A stretch of 64,000 bases of DNA, from positions 1-64,000 of the forward strand of contig VXCM01001429.1 in assembly GCA_014773175.1 (NCBI GenBank), given 5' to 3'. The position numbers were made by a program, and so were the translations under genes. The DNA is from Lucifuga dentata. Lineage: Eukaryota > Chordata > Actinopteri > Ophidiiformes > Bythitidae. Positions 51,183-63,600 of this stretch are shown piece after piece (the stretch's first letter is position 1; each line of letters starts with the position of its first letter). The notes under the pieces were generated by a model. The model saw only the letters and a list, made by a program, of their open reading frames with translations. It had not been told where the DNA came from and made no database searches.

Positions 51183-51247
<65 letters not shown>
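51181..51247 (+). repeat. (CT)n(GT)n microsatellite
   Basis: CT units followed by about 24 GT units are directly visible. Another GT array lies at 51369-51407. Confidence 0.95.
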
Positions 51248-51251
<4 letters not shown>

Positions 51252-51365
51252 AATAGAAAACGAGACAGAGACAGAATATGATCTAAGCAATGGGTTTTTA
51301 AAAGTGCTAATGTGTTTTTCCGTGAGAAAATGTGCGGTTATGCCAGTTTAGTGAGAACACTTGGC

Positions 51366-51408
<43 letters not shown>

Positions 51409-52436
51409 CAACGTCAGTCTGTGTCTCAGTGTGCAAATATAGATGTGTGTTGTAATATGTGTTAACATACTGGATTTCTAAGACTTTTTTCACTTTTTCC
51501 TTAAGAACATGGCCTTTGTACAGTTAGCATGCGACAGAATGAAATCTATTTTCCTCTCTTGTGGATATCTGGTTATCTGATTCATGACATCATATGTTGG
51601 CACTTGCATTTACACCTTGCATCAAGACGTTTTCTCGTTTTCTTGATTATAACTATCTGCAATGAGATTGGATCTTAGCAGGCGGGTAGTTGGGTCAGAT
51701 TTAAACCTGTGTTTTGTCTTTGCTTCATAGATGATCTTCATCCAGCTTTTTTGCACGGGTTGTCACTGTCCATATTCCAGGAGCAGGTACTCATTTGGGG
51801 CAGGTTGCAACTCCCATTTCAAAATAATTTTATTAACGAGAGTGAGCAACAAGAGAAGGGGGTGTGACTTTTTCAATTTATGGGTGGATTTTATCTCAAG
51901 AATGCATCCTAGCTGTACAGATTGCATTTACACCCTGCTAGTTTTGACAGAGATCTGATCGCAGACCACAATGTCTGGCTTATCAGACTGCATTCTGATC
52001 TCAAAGCGTTCTGCATGCATTTGCACCTTGCATTAACACGTCCTTATCTCGATAATTCATCTGGCAGATCATTTGTTAATTGAAGTATATATGAGGCCTT
52101 TACATCTCCAATTCTCCTCCTTTGTCTGAATATTTACCAGACATGCATTATGGTACATAATTTGTCTATTTAATAACTCAGTTTTTCTCCATCTCAGTTG
52201 CTCTTTGTTTTGAGTTTCTCTCTCAGTCTATGCTATGTATACTAGATGAATGGACAAATAAATCCTCTCCAATCAAATGTCTCATGAAAACAACATTTTA
52301 TCCAGATGTCACATTTTACAACAAAATAATAGCAATACTGACCATCTTTCTGAAAAAAGACAGAAAGTGACAGAAAGTGAGCAATGGATGGAGGTTGAAA
52401 GAGAAAAATAGCTGAAAACAACATGAAGCAGCTTGA

Positions 52437-52459
52437 ATGTAATGGAAAACAAGATTAAA

Positions 52460-52497
<38 letters not shown>

Positions 52498-52523
52498 TGN
52501 ATGTAATGGAAAACAAGATTAAA

Positions 52524-52561
<38 letters not shown>

Positions 52562-52563
52562 TG
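52437..52563 (+). repeat. 63-bp sequence present twice around a single N
   Basis: ATGTAATGGAAAACAAGATT followed by a GA array occurs at 52437-52499 and at 52501-52563, separated by an N at 52500. This is probably an assembly artefact. Confidence 0.95.
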
Positions 52564-52649
52564 GAGAGAGGGAGAAAGGGTAGAAAAATAGTTTTATGTG
52601 GGACACAAACAGACCTCTTAACCCTGCCAGGAATAAAAGAACCTCATTC

Positions 52650-52760
52650 AGCTATACAAGGTTGCACTGCAGTCCATGTCTACTCACAGAGAGTTTGGGT
52701 TCGATCCCCTGCCAACCCAGCAATTAAATGCCCAAGGTAGCATTTCTGTTTTATAATCAC
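52650..52760 (+). repeat. Possible degenerate tRNA-derived SINE
   Basis: GGGTTCGATCCCC at 52697-52709 is a good match to the RNA polymerase III B box. A weak tRNA-like region precedes it, but no clear A box is visible. It is not an intact tRNA gene because no cloverleaf could be folded. Confidence 0.3.
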
Positions 52761-53465
52761 TGAAATACATTCATATAAACAGTTTCAAGGTCATGGAAGC
52801 AGGAATGGGTGTGTGAGTGGGAGAGGTGAGGAGTGGGGTAGGAGCAATGGGTATTGTCTGCCCATGCATGGCTGTAAAATGATCAATATAATGTGAAAAA
52901 TTCAGGGGTCGCAAGAAAGCTAAGCAGTGAAATAATCATTAATTTACAGCAAACTACTACTTCTATCCTGAGTATGTCAGACATGACTTCAGCAGGTACT
53001 GTTATTCAGTCTCAATGCTCAATTAGAATTACCAACATAAGTCAAATTTGAAGTTACAGGACTTTCTTGGGCAAAAACTGTGTCGCCAGAATAATGCTTA
53101 CGCTCAAATTCCACAAGGTGGAAATGGAAAACTTAATCAAACCCCAGAAAATCAAGGACCTGCAGCAAAGGTCAAGGTCTTCCAGTAGCTCTACAGCAGC
53201 AGAGTGTGACAAAACTGCAGATTAGATTTCAACTGCGATGATTAAGGTCCACACTTAAAATCCTGGAATACGTGACTTTCCCAGCCCAAGAGACACTTAT
53301 TTCATTTGACACATCCCTGGAATCCATCATGCCTATGATTTCAAATTGATTACATCTTTCTGGATCATGGCTTATTTGCTGTTTTATATCTTCCTGTAAT
53401 GTTTCATTGTTTTTGTGCGTTTATAATTTGTCTGCTTCCCCACCTACGGCTCCTGGCTGTTTGAG

Positions 53466-53660
53466 GAGAAGGAATTGCTCTTTGAATTGCCTCTCCTGAG
53501 GTTTCTTCCTTTTTCTTTTTTATGTGCTAAGGTTTTTTGGGGACTTTTTCCTTGTCTTCTTAGAGAGCATGGGCTGCATTGGGAAGCGCTGATGTTTGGG
53601 TCTGTAAAGCCCTTTGAGACATTGTATGTGATATTGGGCTACACAAACTTGACTTGACAC
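53466..53660 (+). repeat. LINE/SINE-type 3' tail (fish L2-like)
   Basis: The segment has CCTGAGGTTTCTTCCTTTTT, TTTTTCCTTGTC, CTGTAAAGCCCTTTGAGACA and GATATTGGGCTACACAAAC then TTGACTTGACA. This order is characteristic of an abundant fish non-LTR 3' end whose last bases read GCTATATAAATAAACTTGA. It is decayed and lacks coding sequence, and the 60-codon frame over it is an artefact. Confidence 0.65.
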
Positions 53661-55632
53661 TACATTGTAATTATACAGACATTCAGTTCGTATTAACACT
53701 TCACTGCCCCAAATTCTTTCTCAGAGTTGCCATGAGTCTTGGTAATAGAACATGGAGAAAAGGTATCCAGGTATCCACTAAAAAAACATGAGAGAAAACA
53801 TCAAGTTACCTTGGACCCTTAAGGCCCCAGTATACTTTAAAAGAAGTAATGCAAGTAAAGTCCTAAAGAACTGGAGTTCTTTTAACACCAGTCCATGTCG
53901 TAGGGAATGGTGACCAGTCACCTGTTACTAGAAGCAGTTGTGAAAGAAACTTAGAATCAACAGACGGAGGAAATGGCTGTGGCTACACTTTATTAATCAT
54001 GAAAATAGGCAGAAAAGGAGATAGTACATTTTTCTCTAAATCAGAGTAAGAAGGCAGATGGAGAATTTTTACTGTGTATTCGAATGTTCATGGAGTGTGT
54101 TGGTTCAAACCACAGAGGAAGTAATGAACGAACCAAAGCTGAGCTCTGGCTGCTGGACCCTCAACAGTTACAACCAGCCATGTGATATTTGGACCAATTA
54201 TGGTCGTGGGAAGTACTGGAAATAGAAAAGACAAAGACCACTGAAAGAGCTTGAAACAGCACATCTTGAGCCTTGCAAGACATCCGTTTTCCCTGAAAGT
54301 TCAACCTCATATGAAGTATACTGAGACCTTGAACGGATTGCTATTCTGTGCAGAGCTACATCACTTCATTCTGGAAAACAATGCGTTGTCCCAGCATCAG
54401 ACGTGTTACGGCGAGTTTCACCGATAGCGCCCGGTAGATTTTTCATTGTGCACCAAGCTTAGACAGCAAGGAGTGCTTTTATCTTGTTCACCATCCATTG
54501 TGGATTAAAAACAATGAAGTTAGAAACAGATTATTTATGTCTGTCCGCAGGAAATTCTCTGGTGTTTTAAACGTGGCGCTCTGTCTTCTATCCCTATTGC
54601 TTGTAACGCTGTAATGTTTGAGCCAATCAGTGCAGCGCTGCTTCATCACAGCCCTGCTGAGCTCAGAAACAGCACACAAAATAGTAATACAGAGTAATGT
54701 CTCAATCATCAAATTGTGTGTAATGGGAAGGAATATAAATTATAAAAAAAAGACATTAAATGGCATATGGCTTTCACGTAAAGTTTGCAACTGAACACAT
54801 GTTCATTTAAGCAGACTGCCTAAGGAAGGTTTGATGAGGGAGACTTAAACACAGTTTTACAGGTGTAACTTTAAAATGGCCAAAAGAGATTAAGATAAAA
54901 ATAAGAAAGTTATGGGAATAGCTTGAAGGGAATTTCCCAAATTCTACCGTGAATCACACAATGGAGTGTCTGTCTCTGGATGGTAATAGTGACTAGATTA
55001 GAGAGAACGCTGGAGCCACTTCAGAGGACTAGAACCTTGAACCCAGGAGAAACAATCCCTGACACACACACACACACACATGCATGTACATGTACAAATG
55101 GCTAGACACAGGTTGGACCGGACATAAATGTGACAGTACAGGGAATTCAGTCTTCATCAACAGGATATGATTCAAGATCCACTTAAATCATGATTGGCCA
55201 ACATTTGGAGGTGGAAAAAATGAGAACTTTTCTGATGACAAGGAGCATTTTGCCACTTTTGATCTGCACTGCAAATAACAAGCAAACTGAATTTATTCAG
55301 TCTCTTCATCGGTGAGTTAAAACTTTGCAAAATCTAAGAAAACTATATGTTTCTAATGAATGAAAGTTTCATTGCTCAGTCAGGAGAAGGGTAAGAAAAG
55401 TTTATGATGTTAAGCAGCATGTCTGTGGCAATAATAATAATAATAATACAGGTACAAACAAAAACTGTGAAATCTAACTAGCACCATACATAATTTTGCC
55501 ACGAGATTCAAACTTATTCCTTTGTAAAAACATTGAATCTGTGTGTGGAGGATAGATGTGATATTGAAGTAGTAAATAAAATCCTTCTTATTGTCTGGTC
55601 AGAATGGGCTCAGTAGTACTTAAAAACTTCAT

Positions 55633-55637
<5 letters not shown>

Positions 55638-55668
<31 letters not shown>
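55638..55668 (+). repeat. (CA)n microsatellite
   Basis: About 15 CA units are directly visible. Confidence 0.95.
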
Positions 55669-57356
55669 AAGAGTATAAAGTCTGGGTGGATAATTAATTC
55701 TAACACTGCTGTTTTATTTTTTCCAGTACCACATCCTGTTTCTGACGTGTAACCACCATTACTTTAGAAAAGAACACACTTTTAACTTTTATATTTCTCA
55801 TTATATTTTATCGCTTTTAGATCTCCAGACTGGACCACTTCAGAAATTATTACACTTAATCTCAGCATTGGAAGCCTCATTTGACTAAACTATTTTCCAG
55901 TACAGTTAGCAGTCATGGTTAAGGTGGCATCAAATGTGAAGGGCAGCTATTTGGAGTTATTTTACCTTTGGAAAAAAAAAAAAAGAAAAAATATGTATTG
56001 AAATTAATTCACCTCTGAAATTTGTTATTCAGTAATAAATATTTAAGAACCACAACATAAACATTTATATATTTACGGTGAATCACTCAAGAGAACAGTT
56101 TTTGTTTTTTTTGCTTGGATTTTAACTCTTGACAGAGAATAGACTAGTTCTGGGAATGAAACATAACGTTTAGCTTCAGTTTCAGGTTTGGAGGGACAGA
56201 AATGCTTTTTCCTAAATCTGCTGCTCCGACACTTCCTGACTTATTCCTGTTTCAGGTCGACTGAACATGTGCAAAGTAACTAACACTAAAAAGTAGTTGG
56301 CAACTCTAACTCATCTCTGTGGTGTGGGTAAATATACAGTAGGACGATACATTACCTGAAGAATTAAGCAAAGCAAAGAAAAAAAAATTTAATATTTGTA
56401 TGTTAATATAAAATGCAATGTTTTAAAATGAAAAAGCATAAGGAAGAGGAGGAAGATTACTGATGAGGAGAGCAAGCACATGACAGGAAACAGGATGAGA
56501 TGAGAAAAGGAAAACCCTCAAACTAAAACAATATCAGACAGAGGAGAACAGAGAATTTTTTTTTTTCTCGTTTGCTGCCTTGATCACAAGTCGTCAACTG
56601 TGCAGAATGACTTTGACTCCTCCAGCTGACGCATTTAAACAGTATTAACTTTGAGGACGATGAAAGGGTAAATAGCTCTGTGTGTAGCTCAGAGATTTGT
56701 CTAACAGTTGTTAGCAATTAGTTAAGCACATTTTCTAAAACACTACTGCAGTTCTCACAGCATTAATATAGTATTATAGTATTAATATCCTAGCCACATC
56801 CTTTTCAGATCCATCATCAGAGGTACTGCTAACTATGGAGCTGACAAGTGGACAATGAAAGAGAGAAAACTAAAGATAAGACCACAAGGAAGAAGGTCAA
56901 GGGACATGTGATAATGTGGACGTACGTAATAAACACTCTAGATAAGAATCAAACACTGTCTTAGCCTTGATTCCTTCCAGTCATTCTTTATATTACCAAA
57001 ATAGATTTCAGGGGAGATATAATGGATGAAAGTTTTATATCAACATGTTAGAAAATGTTAACTGTCAAAATTTCTTATGTGCTCATTTGTGCAGTATTCA
57101 CATATGGCAATCAAAGCATGAATAATGTCTGGATGTGTTCAGACAACTAAAACCACTTGTTTAAAGTAGGAATGTGGTCCTGACTTCCTGTATAAGGTGG
57201 GATGTGAACCCAAGCTGCCACATTTCTCACTCTGCTGCATTAAGTTCACACTCAGCTCGGATTGGGATACAATGCCAGGGCGAATGAGTCCGTAATTGTC
57301 CACTGTTTCTCCACGCCACCCTTTCTTTCTCTTTTCAGAATCTATTTTTCATCTAA

Positions 57357-57475
57357 TGCCAACAAAATTATGAAAGAAAAAAATTATGTTTGTTTAGTTT
57401 CAGTTACTTTTAATTAATATTATATTATGCAGTGCAAAGGCCACTGTCTGGCCCACCAGTGGCTGCGGCCCACTG
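57357..57475 (-). mobile_element. hAT-like fragment, inverted copy of 37087-37191
   Basis: On the minus strand it shows TGGTGGGCC, TGGCCTTTGCACTGCA, TAATATTAATTAAAA and TTTTTTTCTTTCATAATTTT in the same order as the copy at 37087-37191. It has no coding content. Confidence 0.6.
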
Positions 57476-58015
57476 GGAAAAGTCCCGCCGCTCTCTGACC
57501 CTGTTCACACTACTTCCTGTATTGTCACTATCGATCGTCACTAAAAGTAAATTGCTGAATCATTAGCTGCAAGCAATCTTTACTCATGGCAGCCAAGATT
57601 GTCTAAATATGAGGTTTCCATGCTGTTTAATTTCGCATCAATCTACAAAATGGAATGAGTAATTTAAAAGCTCTAAATGATCAGATGCATCTGAGACCAC
57701 AGTACAAGAAAAAAGTAGATGGATGCTTTTCATTATAATTAAATGCTGTAACAAAAGCTGGGTCACACCACCCACAATAACAACAGGCTTCTGGAAGGAG
57801 TATTAGAGAAAAAGCATGCACATACACAAACACACACACACACACAGAAAGGAAACAAACTTGGTGGTGTGGCTCTTGTTGCTTGATAATTGTTTCTAGG
57901 CAAACATAATTTTGCTAGCACAGGCAGCTAACCCATAACCATGAATCAGTGAGATGGTAATGGAGCCATAGGGGAAAAAAAACACTCAAAATACTCTGGT
58001 AAATTACATTAGTCA

Positions 58016-58018
<3 letters not shown>

Positions 58019-58048
<30 letters not shown>
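58019..58048 (+). repeat. (CT)n microsatellite
   Basis: About 14 CT units are directly visible. Confidence 0.95.
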
Positions 58049-58052
<4 letters not shown>

Positions 58053-58189
58053 CTATCTCCTGTTTTATTCTGTCTCACTCTCTCTGAAACAAAAGAGCTT
58101 CCGCTGCTTCTACTTTTCATTGTCATCCAGCAAATTCTACATAAAATAAAAACATCTTATGGAGAAACAAACAAACCAATAAAAGTTAA

Positions 58190-58620
58190 ATTGAATTAGT
58201 TTGCCATCGGCTCGCTCCATAACCATTACTCCTCCCTCTAGCCTTCCCAGAGAAGCAAGTCAGGTAAATAATTGCCTCTGCTTTAATTAATAAATGCATC
58301 ATCCTTAATGAGGTAGGCTCGTTAGGCGTTGTGGCAACTGCTACCGCTCTGCTTTTCTTTTGATTTTTTTTTTTTTGTTTGTTGTTGTTTTGTTTTTACT
58401 TCCAAACTTCAAACTTAATTTCCACCTCTGAAGCATGCTAATTGCCCTGTCTCTCTGCTTTATAAACAACCGGAAAGTTTTCTCATTTGGAGGTCGGGAA
58501 CGGTGAATGTATGGCTATTGATCGCAGGGGAAAGGAGATTGCTCCTGGCTGGGCACAAACCAAATGAGTATAGTGACTTGTAGATGTGCATTAAAGTGTG
58601 GCAACCAAAACTTTGGGTCA
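58190..58620. promoter_or_regulatory. Possible conserved noncoding block near the 5'-most exon
   Basis: This is complex sequence with CTTTAATTAATAAATGCATC, CCTTAATGAGG, GCATGCTAATTGCC and TATTGATCGC, broken by one T-rich patch. Homeodomain-like cores cluster here. It lies 2 kb inside the large intron from the exon at 60484. The inference is from composition only. Confidence 0.25.
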
Positions 58621-59072
58621 ATACACTGTGTGGATACAAAGACAAAGGTGATAGTTTCTAAAATATTCAATATAGATTTTAGTATTTTGACACGTAAAAT
58701 TCACTCGTGTGAACTTCTAAATCTGACTGCTTAGGTCACTAAAAAAATAATCAATATACAGGAACCTGATGTTGCAGAATTGCAGGCCAATCTGGAACTA
58801 GAAGAAGTAAAAGATATAAACAATGTGCTGAGGTGGAGAATATAAAGTGTAATAATGATTGCAGTGTGTGAAATCACACTGACTCCACCTGTGGTAACAC
58901 AGTGTCATTAAGACTCTTATTTAATTCATGCATTAACTATTCCAGCTAAACAACCTGAGCTGCTTCCTGGTATGTAGATACAGACAGGAGTGTCCATCAG
59001 GACATTTCAGACTCAGCTTAAAAGCTTAGCTCAGTGATGTTAGACCTGGCTGAGCATCATCAGTATGAACTG

Positions 59073-59290
59073 TACTTTGTCAGGCTTAGCTCAGCATCAA
59101 TTAGCTTCAGCTCCAATACGTCATTCTTAGCTACTTTGTCAGGCTCAGTTATACCTTGTCCACCTCAGCTACTTCTTCATGTTGAGCTGTACTTGGTCAG
59201 CTTCAGCTCTACTTTGTCAGCCTTGGCTTTACTTTGTCATCCACACAGTACTTTCACTTTAAGTTTGTACTTTGTTAGCCTCAGCTACGC
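59073..59290 (+). repeat. Degenerate minisatellite, unit about 19 bp
   Basis: The phrase TACTTTGTCAGCCTCAGCT recurs with variation: TACTTTGTCAGGCTTAGC at 59073, TACTTTGTCAGGCTCAGT at about 59132, TACTTGGTCAGCTTCAGC at about 59190, TACTTTGTCAGCCTTGGC, TACTTTGTCATCC and TACTTTGTTAGCCTCAGC near the end. About eight units of uneven spacing can be counted. The 112-codon plus-strand frame over it reflects this repeat and is not taken as a gene. Confidence 0.75.
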
Positions 59291-60483
59291 TTGCAGTTTG
59301 CAGTTTTATTTTAATTTTTTTTTAATTTTTATTTATTTATTTATTTATTTTTGCTGTGCTACTTTGCTGTAATTTTGCAGCAGTCCCATAGTAAATATGA
59401 ACAAATATAAAATTACCCATTTGTACTTAAAATTGCCATAAATCCACAACTGGTAGCATTTTTATGGACTAAATTTTGTCATTTTAAAATGTGAAACAAC
59501 AAGCTTAAGAAGAATCACGATCACAATAAATATAAATAATAGTACTCTAATAATAATGAAATGTTTGCAGCAACAGTACTTTAAATTTGGGAGGCGACAG
59601 TAGCTAAAAAAAAGTCACTGCCCATGAAAACTGCATGGGAGCAATGCGTTGGTAATTTCCTGTTTCCACATAACATTCTTTATGAGCTTTAATAAATTTT
59701 TAGGAGCTTTCTTAAACTTTAAAAAGTAATCATTTTAATAATCTTCTTGTAGTGCCTTCTACCAGAACTGAATCACTGAACACATGCTAATGACTTAGTG
59801 ATTTGAAAACAGTAACTGCAGCATGACAGGCGAGTAAAACCTTTATTTATCTAACATGTATCTGTTCTTTACTGAAACGTGATTATATCAGCTCTATAAA
59901 CTCAATGCCTGCAGGAGCCATTCACACCAAAGAGCATGCTGTGACTGACAGCTAACGGGCTTTGATCAGAAGGCAGACGCAGTAAAAGCTGCGATCGTGA
60001 TAGCTGACTGGGAATCCTGCTAGCTGACTGAGAATGAAAAACTTGTGACACTGAACACTGAAGAGCCAAACAAATGACTTCAGTCACATTAAGAGGTTAT
60101 GAAGCTTCACACCTGACATACATTATGGTGGTCAGGCGCATGTGTTTTCCCATGTCTCTCCTAGACTCTCACGCTCACACACACGCACATGCACTTAGAC
60201 ATACACAACTTTGTCAGAGCACAATCACTACAATTCAATGCCTCTGATGATGTTTGGGGTTCATTGCATTCAGTGGTTTACTGTTTCTTGTAAATGTAAT
60301 AAGAATTGATCAGGGACAATCATGTATTGGTAAGCAATGTGCTCCCAAGTAATCCCACAGACACATCATTAGTGCCCAGTTTCTTATTTGGCCTTACTAA
60401 GATCCAGTGTTACAATGCATCTCTGAGAACCATGTCCATTGTTCTTTTGTGTGTACCTGTGTGTGTGTTTATATGTTCCTTAC

Positions 60484-60604
60484 CCTGTGCGTGTCGTTTT
60501 CGGGTCCTCGTCGTCGTGAGTCCAGTTCTTCATAAGGCGGCACCATTCCCTCTCTCCTCGCCTGCTGGTATTCTCTTCTTAGCTGCTGGATCCTGTCCAC
60601 ACTG
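60484..60604 (-). CDS. pard3b: pard3b coding exon: basic coiled segment before the C-terminal tail
   Basis: The minus strand reads (S)VDRIQQLRREYQQARREG followed by MVPPYEELDSRRRGPENDTHR, about 40 residues. Human PARD3B has a closely similar RIQ-LR-EY-QARREG-PxYE segment, and the stretch from YE to the exon end has the same 17-residue length as the human one as remembered. The first part is highly charged and probably a short helix. The donor is AGG|GTAAGG, giving phase 0, which fits the next exon exactly. The acceptor is a tandem TAGCAG: splicing after TAG starts the exon at 60604, splicing after CAG starts it at 60601. Both keep the frame and differ by one serine codon. The intron just upstream is unusually GT-rich at its 3' end rather than a plain pyrimidine tract. 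Confidence 0.93.
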
Positions 60605-63600
60605 CTACACATAAACACACACAGATGCACACAATTGCATGTGCACAGACACACATACAAAAAAAAAAAAAAANAAAAAAAAAAAAAAGATTTTAGATAC
60701 AAACATGTAGATTGACATGTGCTACACGTGTTGTGTGGACATAATCATACAAGTGAAGCTTTTAAGACCTCACAAGCATAATTTTGGACTCCAAGATGTT
60801 GTAAATTCAGTCTCACTTAGTGATCCAGGATGCTTGATCAAGATCAAGACTGACTGATTCACAGAAACAAGTTGGAGAACAATTCTAACTTGCTGTGCCA
60901 TTTGTCAGTTCTGGTAATAGCTCAATCACATAAATAACATGAAAGATTTTGAGAACTGTGTGTGACATCACAACTAACCAGCTAACCTATTTAGCCCACA
61001 GAATCCAGCTCCTTATTCAACGAGTTCTTTTCCTGGTTTCAGATGTCTGAATGCAAAGATAAAGACTGTGTATGCGTGCACACATGCAAACTCAGTCACA
61101 CAATTACAGAGATCATCATCTATATCTGTTTTTCCATCTTTTTGTCTTGGAAAAGAAAGAAAACAAAAACATCAATCGTTCTTCCAATAGAGGAACTATA
61201 CAGCATATCAACACTGTGAACGCTGGGTACCCTTCTCAGTCACACACACACGCACACACAGAAAATGGAAATATGGTAAGTCACATCATGCACATATGTA
61301 TGTGCACCATTAGAAATGCAGTATGCAATTTCATGGACGGAAATGATGTAAGGAGGAAAAATGCATCGATGAACCATCAGACAATTTATGAGACGTCAGA
61401 TATACAGCCACACGCACACACAGCCTTGATTTAACTTCCCATTCTCGCTGTCCCTCCCTCCCTCTCCGTCTCTTCTCTCCCATTCCTCACTGCCTGCAAG
61501 GCCTTCAGTCAGCAGCAGTATGTCTTCTGAGAGGTCATGATAAAATGTAAGAAAATAATAAAAAAGAAAAAGATTTTTAAAAAACATAAAATATCAGCGT
61601 TACATGACTGATTTACAGTATGTGACCCAAACTGTGGCACTGATATTGTTCTGTTGTACATTTTCATAGATTTGCTTAAGTAAACTGGGAACTGTCGAGA
61701 CGATTTGCTTCATAAAGCTCAGGGCTACCAGAACTTTGTTGACAGGGATAACCCTGATAATTCAGTTATGACCCTGCTCTGGAACAGGGTTTATTAGCCC
61801 TGCTGGTGGAGACAGAGCATCTCTAACAGCCGTCTTTACTCAGGGCTAAATGTAGTGTGGAAAGCCCCAAAGACACTCAAATATTTATTAGAACCTAGTC
61901 AGTCTCGCCAACAGAGAAAGGATTAGATTACAACAAAAACACTTATCTTCCTCTATATTTAACCTTGTTAACAGCCCGAATTTGATGCTTGCTATCTTTG
62001 TGAATTTGATGCTTGCTGTGTTTGTGTATGTGTGCCCATTTGTCCGGCTATCAAGTGCCAGACATTCCACAGGGATGATGCCGTGTGGAAAAACCCAGAT
62101 TTGCTGCACACTATATTGCAACAACATGCTAATGCTAGTAAATGTCAGCAACATGCTACAAGTGATATGGCTCATCCAATCATTAAGCATAGATTTCACA
62201 TATAAAGTTTAAATTTAATGTACATTTTTCATTCAGTTTTGCTGTTATTACTAATGATATGAAGTATATCAAGGTTTTTAGATGCTGATCATCTATTCTA
62301 AAACAAGAGCAAAGCCTGAAAAGACATTAAAATAAATGGGAATATCCCGCTGTCTTGCTTCCTCTACGCAGGAAATCCCCTCTGTAATAAGCAGAAACAT
62401 TCATGATTTAATCTGCATGGTAGCCTGGGTAGGAATCAGATCCAAGGGACATGAGCTCCTGAATGAACCCCGTTCATGGAAAATATTATTTTCTCAGTCA
62501 AAACAAATGCTACCACGACTACTAACAACATTTGTTCAGCGATGAAAATCAGAATTATAACTATCAGAATTACTACTACTAACTCATGGTAGGTATTTTA
62601 AAAACTAATTTTTACTATGCAATGTAAAAAGTCTGTTTATAAACTCATCAAGAGTAAAAATGAAATGACAAAATAAATAAATAATAAATGTCAATCTATA
62701 TTTCATTTAATCTTTATTCATTATATATGGAGATGTTAATCTTTGGTATGATTAAACATACATTAAACATACACTACATCTACCTGGAAGACAGGGCAGG
62801 GGAGTAAGATTTTAGGCAGAAACCAGAGAGAGAGAGAGAGAAATGCATTATAGTGCAACACCATCTTGTCTGTGTTTGTGCTATGCACTATAACCTGAGA
62901 GACAGAGAGCGCTGTGTCAGCATGAACACACAATATCCACAGTGCAGAGTGAAACCAGACGCTAACATTACTGAGCCATGAAAACACCTTTTATAGTCAT
63001 TTCTGTGCTATCACCTTGTTTATGTATTTCACACTATTTCAATATTTCTTTTTAAATTCAATTTTTACACTTGCTTATTCTCTGATTCAGTTTTATTGAA
63101 TTGCCATTTTGATGCACTGTGGCATTTTATCAAGTATGTTAGTCACATCGCATCTTTGCCTCCTTCACAGTGTCATTCCTGTGTCATTCTTCTTCCAGCA
63201 TGTGTTGTGCAGAAGATAATCTGTTGTCTTTAAAGGAGACATATTATCCAGATTTTCATGTTCTTATTTTGATTTAGGGGTCAATTTTGACAGATTTACA
63301 ATATGCAAAAAACACACTGATTACTTTTCTACTTGCTGCAGTACTACTAACAGTGAGTAAAAATGGGCTGTTTTAGGAACTTTCTCTTTAAGGCCCCTTC
63401 CTGAAAAGCCTGCTCTGCTCTGATTGGCCAGCTGCATCAGGTTAAAGGTGGCAACATCATCGGACAGCCAGATGCTGCTGAAGACTGGCTTGCTAGCCTC
63501 GTCTTTTGTGGGTGTGTCTAACCAGAGGTGTAAATAGATAAAATTCACTTGTTACATTGATATCAGTATGTTACAGAAGTAAAGAACAAATAAAAAACAA

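Larger units (their letters stand above)
28551..60483 (-). other. pard3b: pard3b large intron, 31.9 kb
   Basis: The intron joins phase-0 donor and acceptor sites exactly. It is full of microsatellites, long purine or pyrimidine tracts (29600-30080, 32080-32600, 39400-40270, 46830-47140), MITE and hAT-like copies, LINE tails and single-N gaps. No further pard3b exon is needed to keep frame or homology. Possible plus-strand exons at 46738-46785 and 47143-47196 are reported as a finding. Confidence 0.75.
13871..60604 (-). other. pard3b: pard3b gene, 3' portion (five terminal coding exons and their introns)
   Basis: The minus strand carries five coding exons that splice in one frame and encode the C-terminal tail of PARD3B, a scaffold paralogue of PAR-3 that acts at epithelial tight junctions and in cell polarity. 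Introns from 5' to 3' are 31.9 kb, 13.4 kb, 157 bp and 598 bp, all GT-AG. Junction phases are 0, 2, 2 and 2. The family assignment rests on collinear matches to human PARD3B as I recall it: QARREG, YASLPR, a PADY motif, QDVPPSP, SPDQY and the terminal RQKNPMTAAV. PAR-3 itself shares QDVPPSP but, as I recall, not the NPMTAAV end, so the beta paralogue is preferred. The PDZ domains and 5' exons are not in the window. Whether this is the only pard3b or one of two teleost duplicates cannot be judged here. Confidence 0.93.

Noticed and set aside
52697..52709. A B-box-like GGGTTCGATCCCC as a tRNA gene.
   Set aside because: No cloverleaf, anticodon arm or A box could be laid out. At most it is a decayed SINE.
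61430..61560. A minus-strand Glu/Asp/Arg-rich frame (SEDILLLTEGLAG) as the preceding pard3b exon.
   Set aside because: No usable donor follows and I could not match it to the family.
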